A DNA stretch of 43,469 nucleotides. Source: GSA-30 sp036568765. Its GTDB lineage: Bacteria; Pseudomonadota; Gammaproteobacteria; Xanthomonadales; Rhodanobacteraceae. Shown here piece by piece: positions 15,795-22,983 of this stretch (position 1 is its first letter; every line of letters begins with the position of its first letter). Below the pieces are notes generated by a model, which saw only the letters and a program-made list of their open reading frames with translations, was not told the origin of the DNA and did not search any database. The translations under genes and the position numbers were made by a program. The DNA is taken from contig NZ_DATCRY010000189.1 in the NCBI RefSeq assembly GCF_036568765.1, positions 1-43,469 of the forward strand. The letters run 5' to 3'.

Positions 15795-18446
15795 TTGTCA
15801 CCCATGACACGCCTCTCCATCGGCCTGCTGGCCGCCCTCGTCTTCACCACGGGCGGCAGCGCCCTCGCCGCCACGCCGACGACGCGTGTGCTCGACAGTG
15901 GCTGGCAGTTCCGGCTGGCTCCCGCCAGCGAGCAAGCCAAGCAGCATCCGCAGCAGACGGCTTGGCTGGAGGCGAAGGTTCCCGGGAGCGCGCAGACCGA
16001 CCTGCTCGCCAACGGCAAGATCGGCGATCCGTTCTATCGCGATAACGAGGCCAGCCTGCAATGGATCGGGCTGGCCGACTGGGACTATCGGCTCAGTTTC
16101 GATGTCGATGCGGCCGCACTCAAGCGTGACCACGTCGATCTCGTCTTCGACGGCGTGGATACCTTTGCCGACGTCGAGCTCAACGGCAAGCCACTCGTCA
16201 GTACCGACAACATGTTCCGCCGCTGGCGCCTGCCGGCAAAGGAGCGCCTGCATCCCGGCACGAATACCTTGGTCGTACACCTGCATTCGCCCATCGGCCG
16301 CCTGCTGCCATGGTTGCTGAAACAGCCTTATGCCCTGCCTGGCGAATTCGATACCGTGTTCGGCGATGAACCCAAGGGCAAGCAGACATCCAACTACGTG
16401 CGCAAGGCCAATTACCAGTACGGCTGGGATTGGGGTCCGCGCTACGTCACCGTCGGCATCTGGCAGCCGGTCAAGCTGGAAAGCTGGGACGCGCTGCGCC
16501 TGGCGGATTTCCATATAGCCCAACCGCACGTCGATGCCGACAAGGCCGAGCTCGCCGCGCAATTCCTGGTACATGCCGACAAAGCCGGCAACGCCAAGAT
16601 CGACCTCACCTGGACGGCTCCGGACGGCACTCATGGCCAGGCTAGCCAGGATGTCACGCTGAAAACGGGCGACAACGCGCTGACCCTGCCATTGACCATC
16701 GCTCATCCGCAACGCTGGTGGCCTGCCGGCTACGGCGCACAGAATCTCTACCGCTTCCACGCCGACATCGTTGCCGGCAACGAGACCCTGGCCAGCAGCG
16801 ATCGCGATACCGGCCTGCGCAGCGTGGAACTGCGCCGCGACCGCGATCGGTGGGGACGCGGCTTCGCTTTTGTGGTCAACGGCGTGCCGATCTTCGCCAA
16901 GGGCGCGGATCTGATTCCATTCGACAATTTCCCTGAGCGCGTCACCAACGCTCGCATCGAACAAATCCTCACTTCCGCGCGCGATGCCAACATGAACATG
17001 TTGCGCATGTGGGGCGGCGGGTACTACCAGACCGACGACTTCTACGCGATGGCCGATCGTCTCGGCATCATGATCTGGCAGGATTACATGTTCGGCGGCG
17101 CCATTCCGCCCTATGACGAAGCTTTCCGCAAGAACACCGAGATCGAGGCCACCGAGCAGGTAATGCGCCTGCGCGATCATCCCAGCATCGTGCTTTGGTG
17201 CGGCAACAACGAAGTCCAGACCGGCTGGGAATCGTGGCCGGATCGCGAAACCTTTCGCCAGTCGATCTCCGCCGAGGAACGCGCCAAGGTCGAACAGGGC
17301 ATGAAAGAATTGTTCGGGCACACGCTGAGGAATGTGACGAACAAGCTGGCACCGGAAGTACCGTATTGGGCCAGCTCGCCTAGCACCGATTTCGACGGCC
17401 CGGCCAATGTGGTGACCGATGGCGACTATCATTACTGGGACGTCTGGTCTGGCTCCAAACCGATCGAGAACTACCTGGAAACCACACCGCGCTTCCAGTC
17501 CGAGTACGGCTTGCAGTCGTTCCCTGTGCTCGCGACGATCGACAGCTTCACCCGACCGGACGACCGCTCGCCGAACTCGCCGGTGATGCGTGCACACCAG
17601 AAGTTCGCCAATGGCAATGGCAACGACCGCGCTTTGCTCTACATCCGTGCACGCTATGGCGAGCCGAAGGATTTCGCATCGTTCGTGTACCTGAGCCAGA
17701 TCATGCAAGCCGAAGGTATCGAGCTGGCGGCCGAGCACCTGCGCAGCGCGCGTCCGCAGAGCATGGGCTCGCTGTACTGGCAGCTCAACGATGTCTGGCC
17801 AGGTCCCTCATGGTCGAGCATCGACTATTTCGGCCGTTGGAAAGCGCTGCAATACCACGCGCGCCGCTTCTACGCGCCCGTCAGCGTGGTGCCGATACGC
17901 CGCGACGGCAAGACTTCGGTCTTCGTCGTATCCGACCGCACCGGCGCCTTCGACGCGCAGCTGCGTACTCGCGTCTACGACATGGACGGCAAGCTGCTGC
18001 ATACGTCGACTGAGCCGGTGAAAGCCGCGGCGTTGGCGAGCACTGCGGCTGGCGCGTTCAGCGATGCCGAGCTCCTCCGTGGCGCCGATCCCAAGCACAC
18101 CGTCGCGGTGTTCGAAGTGATCGAGGGCGGCAAGCCGATCGCGCGTCACTTGGTGTACTTCGGTCTGGCCAAGGATCTCGCCTTGCCTGCCAAGCCGGAG
18201 CTCAAGGCGGAATGGTTGGACGGTGGCAAACTGCTGCGCGTCAGCGCCAAGCGCCTTGCACGCGGCGTCTGGATCGACACAGGCGATGCCGACGTACAGC
18301 TCTCGGACAACGCCTTCGACTTGCTGCCCGGTGAGCAGGTGGATATCCGAGTCGATAGCAAGACCGCTGGCGACGTGCATAAACAGCCCACGCTGATCTC
18401 GCTGGTCGATGCCATCCAACCCGCCAGCGGGGGAGCCAAACCATGA
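15795..18446 (+). CDS. GH2 family beta-mannosidase, exported
   Basis: An 883-residue glycoside hydrolase family 2 enzyme, most like beta-mannosidases, which cleave the beta-1,4-linked mannose of N-glycan cores and manno-oligosaccharides. A Sec signal peptide (about 4-26, ending ALAA) precedes a GH2 sugar-binding domain (W-x-F-R near 36; NYQYGWDWGPRYVTVGIW near 204-221), an Ig-like domain, and the TIM barrel. Acid/base Glu473 lies in LWCGNNE and nucleophile Glu570 in QSEYG; GSLYWQLNDVWPGPSWSS is the typical GH2 mannosidase block. The TTG at 15795 has GGAG nine bases upstream; an ATG three codons later is the alternative start. Its stop overlaps the start of the GH125 gene. Confidence 0.92.
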   Translation: MSPMTRLSIGLLAALVFTTGGSALAATPTTRVLDSGWQFRLAPASEQAKQHPQQTAWLEAKVPGSAQTDLLANGKIGDPFYRDNEASLQWIGLADWDYRLSFDVDAAALKRDHVDLVFDGVDTFADVELNGKPLVSTDNMFRRWRLPAKERLHPGTNTLVVHLHSPIGRLLPWLLKQPYALPGEFDTVFGDEPKGKQTSNYVRKANYQYGWDWGPRYVTVGIWQPVKLESWDALRLADFHIAQPHVDADKAELAAQFLVHADKAGNAKIDLTWTAPDGTHGQASQDVTLKTGDNALTLPLTIAHPQRWWPAGYGAQNLYRFHADIVAGNETLASSDRDTGLRSVELRRDRDRWGRGFAFVVNGVPIFAKGADLIPFDNFPERVTNARIEQILTSARDANMNMLRMWGGGYYQTDDFYAMADRLGIMIWQDYMFGGAIPPYDEAFRKNTEIEATEQVMRLRDHPSIVLWCGNNEVQTGWESWPDRETFRQSISAEERAKVEQGMKELFGHTLRNVTNKLAPEVPYWASSPSTDFDGPANVVTDGDYHYWDVWSGSKPIENYLETTPRFQSEYGLQSFPVLATIDSFTRPDDRSPNSPVMRAHQKFANGNGNDRALLYIRARYGEPKDFASFVYLSQIMQAEGIELAAEHLRSARPQSMGSLYWQLNDVWPGPSWSSIDYFGRWKALQYHARRFYAPVSVVPIRRDGKTSVFVVSDRTGAFDAQLRTRVYDMDGKLLHTSTEPVKAAALASTAAGAFSDAELLRGADPKHTVAVFEVIEGGKPIARHLVYFGLAKDLALPAKPELKAEWLDGGKLLRVSAKRLARGVWIDTGDADVQLSDNAFDLLPGEQVDIRVDSKTAGDVHKQPTLISLVDAIQPASGGAKP

Positions 18447-19888
18447 TGACTTCGCGTCGCAGCCTGCTGAAATTCCTGGCGCTGGCACCGGTGGCCGCCA
18501 CTTTGGCGGGGACTGCTTTCGCCGTGCCTGCCAGCGGTAAGGCATCCTTCGCCAGCAGACGTCCGCCGGTCGGCAAACGCAAATTCGTCAGTCCCGCCGT
18601 CGAGCGCGCGATCGCACAGACCAAAGCGCGCATTGCCGATCCTGAGCTGGCCTGGCTGTTCGAGAACTGTTATCCCAACACGCTCGACACCACCGTCGAG
18701 GTCGGTACGCTCGACGGCCAACCGGACACTTTTGTCGTCACCGGCGATATCGACGCGATGTGGATGCGCGATTCCTCTGCGCAAGTCTGGCCTTATGTGT
18801 CGCTAGCGAAAGAAGACAAAGCGCTGCAGCGGCTGTTTCATGGCTTGATCCGTCGCCACGCGGTTTGCATCGGCATCGATCCGTACGCCAACGCCTTCAT
18901 GCCCGACCCGAAAGCCAAGAGCAATCTGGACTGGGCACAGCACGACATCACCGATATGCGCCCTGGCGTTGCCGAACGCAAATGGGAGATCGATTCGCTG
19001 TGCTATCCCATTCGCCTCGCCTATGGCTACTGGCAGGCCACCGGCGATCGCACGCCATTCGATGACAGCTGGCACGCTGCCATGCGCAAGGTCGTGCAGA
19101 CCTTTAAGGAGCAGCAGCGCAAAGACGGCCCTGGCCCCTATAAGTTCCAGCGGACATCGCAGAACCCGACGGAATCGCAGTTCCTGCAAGGCTACGGCAA
19201 CCCGACGCGTCCGACCGGCATGATCCACGCAATGTTCCGTCCATCGGATGACGCCACACTCTATCCGTTCAATATTCCAGGCAATCTGTTTGCCGTGACT
19301 TCATTAGGACAACTGGCGACGATGCTGCGCCAACGCTTCCGCGACGAGACGCTGGCCGCCGAGTGCGAGGCCTTGGCCGCCGAAATCCGCCAGGCCGTGG
19401 AAACGCACGGTGTCATTCGCGATAGCCAGGGCGATCTATGGGCGTATGAAGTGGACGGTTACGGCAACCAGTTGTTCATGGACGATGCCAACGTACCGAG
19501 CCTGCTCGCCCTACCCTATCTGGGAAGCTGCAAGCGCGAAGACGCCCGCTATCGACGCACACGTGCGGCAGTATGGAGCGCGCGCAACCCCTATTTCTTC
19601 AAAGGGCGCGCTGGCGAGGGTATCGGCGGCCCCCACGAAGGCATGCGCATGATCTGGCCGATGTCGATCATGATGCGCGCTTTCACCAGCAATGACGAAG
19701 CCGAGATCGCGCAGAGCTTGCGCATGCTCAAGTCGACGCACGCCGACACCGGCTTCATGCACGAGGCATTTGACCAGGACAACCCGGCCACGTTCACGCG
19801 GTCTTGGTTTGCCTGGGCCAACACGCTGTTCGGCGAGTTGATGGTTCAGACTGTCCAGCATTACCCCGCCGCTTTGCGGCAGGTCTAA
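18443..19888 (+). CDS. GH125 exo-alpha-1,6-mannosidase, Tat-type signal
   Basis: A 481-residue member of GH125 (formerly DUF1237), metal-independent inverting exo-alpha-1,6-mannosidases acting on N-glycans and yeast mannan. The N-terminus carries SRRSLLKFLALAP, a twin-arginine-type signal peptide ending near AFA. Diagnostic blocks are FVVTGDIDAMWMRDSSAQVWPY (about 94-115; only the core DIDAMWMRDSS is needed for recognition), IDSLCYPIRLAYGYW, and GMIHAMFRPSDD, with MHEAFDQDNPATFTRSWFAWAN near the C-terminus. ATG at 18443 overlaps the GH2 stop (ATGATGA), so translation is coupled. A second ATG is the next codon. Confidence 0.93.
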   Translation: MMTSRRSLLKFLALAPVAATLAGTAFAVPASGKASFASRRPPVGKRKFVSPAVERAIAQTKARIADPELAWLFENCYPNTLDTTVEVGTLDGQPDTFVVTGDIDAMWMRDSSAQVWPYVSLAKEDKALQRLFHGLIRRHAVCIGIDPYANAFMPDPKAKSNLDWAQHDITDMRPGVAERKWEIDSLCYPIRLAYGYWQATGDRTPFDDSWHAAMRKVVQTFKEQQRKDGPGPYKFQRTSQNPTESQFLQGYGNPTRPTGMIHAMFRPSDDATLYPFNIPGNLFAVTSLGQLATMLRQRFRDETLAAECEALAAEIRQAVETHGVIRDSQGDLWAYEVDGYGNQLFMDDANVPSLLALPYLGSCKREDARYRRTRAAVWSARNPYFFKGRAGEGIGGPHEGMRMIWPMSIMMRAFTSNDEAEIAQSLRMLKSTHADTGFMHEAFDQDNPATFTRSWFAWANTLFGELMVQTVQHYPAALRQV

Positions 19889-19913
19889 CTCATATTTAGA
19901 GGAGTCACGCAAC

Positions 19914-22343
19914 ATGGTCACGCGTCGCCGCTTCATCCAAGGCATGGCCGCCCTCACCGTCATGGGCAGCCAGATCGGCGCGCTGCCCGCGTTCGCCGCC
20001 AAAGCAGCGGGCAAGAAGACCGCGCTGGCCGAAGGCGTATCGCGCCACGTCGATGTCTTCGTCGGCACGGGTGGCCATGGCCACACGTATCCTGGTGCGA
20101 CGATGCCGTTCGGCATGGTGCAGCTCAGCCCCGATACCTATAGCGCGCAATGGGATGGCAGTTCCGGCTATCACCAGGGCGACGGTTCCATCATGGGCTT
20201 CTCGCATACGCACCTTTCCGGCACCGGTGCCAGCGACATGCTGGACGTGTTGGTAGTGCCGGCGATTGGCGAGGTGCTGCTGCAACCGGGCGATCGTGAG
20301 TACGACGGCGTAAACTATCATTCGCGCTTCGACGGCGTGCGGCCGGGCAAGAACGAGCCGAAGGGTTACAAGACCGGCGTCAAAGGGTACCGCTCGCGCT
20401 ACACCCAGGAAGAAGCCCACCCTGGCTACTACCGTGTGCAGCTGACCGACAGCAAGGTCCTGGCCGAACTCACCGCCACCGAGCGTGCCGGCTTTCATCG
20501 CTACACGTTCCAGGAAGCCGATGCGCATCTGCTGGTCGACTTTGCGCACGGCTTCCATGACGATCCGAAAATACCTACCCGCGTTACCGATGCCAAGCTT
20601 CAGCTGATCGGCAACGACACCCTGGTCGGCTCGCGCGTGGTGCATCAGTGGGCAAACGGGCGGCACATCTATTTCGCGCTCAAGGTCTCGCGTCCGTTCC
20701 GCAAGGCATCGTTGTATTCGAACGATAAGGCGCTGACAGACGGCAGCACCCAAGCCGACGGTACCAACCTGAAGGCCGCACTGTTTTTCGACAAGGCCAA
20801 TAGCGCGCCGCTGCTGGTCAAGGTGGGCATCTCCGGCGTGGATGTCGAAGGTGCGCTGCGCAACCTCTCCAAGGAAATTCCGGATTGGGATTTCGACGGG
20901 GTGCGCGCACATGCCGAAGCGAGCTGGGAGCAGGAACTCAGCCGCATTCACATCGACACCCGCTCGGACGATATCAAGCGCACCTTCTATAGCGCGCTAT
21001 ATCACACCATGCTGGCGCCGACGCTGTTCAGCGACACCGATGGCCGCTATCGCGGCATGGACATGCAGGTGCATCAGCTGCCGGCAGGCCGGCACAACTA
21101 CAGCACCTATTCGCTGTGGGATACCTATCGCGCCGAGCACCCGCTGATGACGCTGTTCCAGCCCGAGCGCGTGCCCGACCTGGTCGACGGCTTGGTGCGG
21201 ATGGCAGCCGAAAGCCCAGCCGGCCCACCCGTATGGCCGCTGCAAGGCATCGAAACGGTCTGCATGATCGGCTATCACTCGGCCGTGGTGATCGCCGAGG
21301 CACAGGCCAAGGGCTTCAAGGGTATCGACTACGCCAAAGCCTGGCCCATCTATCGCAAGCGCGCAATGGAAGACGATTACCTGGGCCTGGCCGACTACCG
21401 CAAGCGCGGCTATATCCCATCGGATCTGCACAACGAAGCTGTCAGCAAGACGCTCGAATATGCCTACGATGACTGGGTCATGGCTTCGATGGCCGACGCG
21501 GCCGGTGCGCATGACGATGCCGAACTGCTGCGCAAGCGTTCTCGCAACTATCGCAATGTGTTCGACAAGACGCAGAACTTTGTCCGTCCTCGCGGCAGCG
21601 ACGGCAAGTGGCTGGAGCCGTTCGACCCGCGCGCCATGGGCCATTCGAAGAAGTGGCGCGATTTCACCGAATCCAATGCCTGGCAAGCGACGTTCCTCAA
21701 CCAGCACGATCTTTACGCCTACATGACGCTGTTCGGCGGCGAAAAGGCGTTCGAAGCGAAATTGGATCAGCTCTTCACTACCGACTCCACGCTGCCTGCC
21801 GATGCGCCGCCGGATATCGCCGGCATGGTCGGCCAGTACGCGTTCGGCAACGAGCCGGCGCACCACATGCCCTACCTCTACGCATACAGCGGTTCGCACT
21901 ACAAGACACAGGCGCGCGTGCGCATGCTGATGGAAACCATGTACCTGCCCGCCCCCGATGGCTTGCCCGGTAATGAGGACTGCGGCCAGATGAGCGCTTG
22001 GTACGTGATGAGTGCACTCGGCCTTTACGCGGTCGATCCGGTCAGTACCAACTATGTGTTCGGCAGTCCGATATTGGACCGTGCCGAGGTGCAGCTCGCC
22101 GGCGGCAAGCGCCTCGTGGTGGAGACCAAGGGCAACGGCAAGGGGCGTCCGTACATCCAGTCGGTCACCTGGAACGGCAAGCCTTGGACGCGTAGCTGGA
22201 TCACGCATAGCGAGCTGGCTGCCGGGGGCACGCTGGTCTTCGTCATGGGCGATAAGCCCAATGTTTCGTTCGGTTCGGCCCTGACTGACCGACCGCCCGC
22301 CTTCGGGCTGCCCGCCGACGCCAAGGTCGACGTGACAGCTTGA
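19914..22343 (+). CDS. GH92 exo-alpha-mannosidase, Tat-type signal
   Basis: An 809-residue GH92 enzyme: calcium-dependent inverting exo-alpha-mannosidase, usually alpha-1,2 or alpha-1,3 specific. The N-terminus, TRRRFIQGMAALTVMG, is a twin-arginine-type signal. The N-terminal domain has PFGMVQLSPDT and the hallmark GFSHTHLSGTGASDM. In the (alpha/alpha)6 barrel, GNEPAHHMPYLY holds the probable general acid Glu647, and LPGNEDCGQMSAWYVMSALG carries the probable base Asp689. Linkage specificity cannot be read from these motifs. AGAGGAG precedes the ATG; 25 bases separate it from GH125. With GH2 and GH125 it forms a mannose-releasing set. Confidence 0.94.
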   Translation: MVTRRRFIQGMAALTVMGSQIGALPAFAAKAAGKKTALAEGVSRHVDVFVGTGGHGHTYPGATMPFGMVQLSPDTYSAQWDGSSGYHQGDGSIMGFSHTHLSGTGASDMLDVLVVPAIGEVLLQPGDREYDGVNYHSRFDGVRPGKNEPKGYKTGVKGYRSRYTQEEAHPGYYRVQLTDSKVLAELTATERAGFHRYTFQEADAHLLVDFAHGFHDDPKIPTRVTDAKLQLIGNDTLVGSRVVHQWANGRHIYFALKVSRPFRKASLYSNDKALTDGSTQADGTNLKAALFFDKANSAPLLVKVGISGVDVEGALRNLSKEIPDWDFDGVRAHAEASWEQELSRIHIDTRSDDIKRTFYSALYHTMLAPTLFSDTDGRYRGMDMQVHQLPAGRHNYSTYSLWDTYRAEHPLMTLFQPERVPDLVDGLVRMAAESPAGPPVWPLQGIETVCMIGYHSAVVIAEAQAKGFKGIDYAKAWPIYRKRAMEDDYLGLADYRKRGYIPSDLHNEAVSKTLEYAYDDWVMASMADAAGAHDDAELLRKRSRNYRNVFDKTQNFVRPRGSDGKWLEPFDPRAMGHSKKWRDFTESNAWQATFLNQHDLYAYMTLFGGEKAFEAKLDQLFTTDSTLPADAPPDIAGMVGQYAFGNEPAHHMPYLYAYSGSHYKTQARVRMLMETMYLPAPDGLPGNEDCGQMSAWYVMSALGLYAVDPVSTNYVFGSPILDRAEVQLAGGKRLVVETKGNGKGRPYIQSVTWNGKPWTRSWITHSELAAGGTLVFVMGDKPNVSFGSALTDRPPAFGLPADAKVDVTA

Positions 22344-22349
22344 GGACCG

Positions 22350-22397
22350 CGCCGATTGGCGGGCTGCCCTCACGGTCCGTCAATCGGCGTATTTTTT
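22350..22397 (+). terminator. Probable terminator of mannosidase operon
   Basis: CGCCGATTGGCG pairs with CGTCAATCGGCG (12-bp stem with one G-U pair) around a 16-base loop and is followed by TATTTTTT. It lies seven bases after the GH92 stop. Confidence 0.75.
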
Positions 22398-22470
22398 CAG
22401 CTTGCATAGCTATTGCCGCTGCCAAGGTCATGCATGAAGCCATCCATGGCTTTCCTTGAGGGGAAGCCTA

Positions 22471-22866
22471 ATGAGCGAGCCATTCAATCCGTATTCGGCG
22501 CCGATGGCGCGCGTGGCCGATGCGCCGCGAGACGATGCCAATACCGAGCAGGTCCTGTCCGGGCAAAAATGGGTGATCTACGCGATCCTGCTCTATTTTC
22601 TGACTGCGGCTATACCGAGCCTGCCATGGGGGGCGCTTGGGGCTATCGCAGCGGACGCAATGCTTCTGATCGCGCTGATCATGGCGTTGATCGGTGTCCG
22701 GCGATTGCGTTCCGGGCTGGGGTTTCACCCCGCACTGAGCGTGTTCTGCCTGGTGCTCATGTTTGCACCTCTGCTCAATATCCTGCTGCTGGTCCTGAGC
22801 AGCCAGGCCAATAGCCGCCTGCGCGCCGCAGGCTACAAGGTGGGTCTGCTCGGCGCCAGGCGCTAG
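22471..22866 (+). CDS. Small membrane protein with NPYSAP N-terminus
   Basis: A 131-residue protein beginning MSEPFNPYSAPMARV. A polar stretch to about residue 32 is followed by three or four hydrophobic segments (about 35-52, 54-76, 86-110), which have no charged catalytic motif, and then a short basic tail. I do not recognise a named family beyond the NPYSAP-type N-terminus shared with the DUF4328 protein at 11607. The ATG at 22471 has GAGGGGAAG directly upstream and was preferred over an earlier in-frame GTG-type start at 22456. It sits between the mannosidase terminator and the valS promoter and seems to be a single-gene unit. Confidence 0.7.
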   Translation: MSEPFNPYSAPMARVADAPRDDANTEQVLSGQKWVIYAILLYFLTAAIPSLPWGALGAIAADAMLLIALIMALIGVRRLRSGLGFHPALSVFCLVLMFAPLLNILLLVLSSQANSRLRAAGYKVGLLGARR

Positions 22867-22897
22867 CTGGGGATGTCCGGGGCGGAGCGGGCCCTTT

Positions 22898-22926
22898 TTG
22901 GCAGGTCCGGCCCCAGCCTTTACAAT
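22898..22926 (+). promoter_or_regulatory. Sigma70 promoter of valS
   Basis: TTGGCA (five of six) and TACAAT (five of six) with an optimal 17-base spacer. Transcription would begin near 22933 and give an approximately 50-base leader before the valS ATG. No T-box or attenuator-like structure was seen. Confidence 0.75.
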
Positions 22927-22983
22927 GGGAGTTTGACTGCCCTTTCGCGCGCGCCGGACCGGTGCGCCCATCCGAGTCCCCCC

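Noticed and set aside
15798..17738. 646-codon open frame antisense to the GH2 gene
   Set aside because: Shadow of the beta-mannosidase; no motifs.
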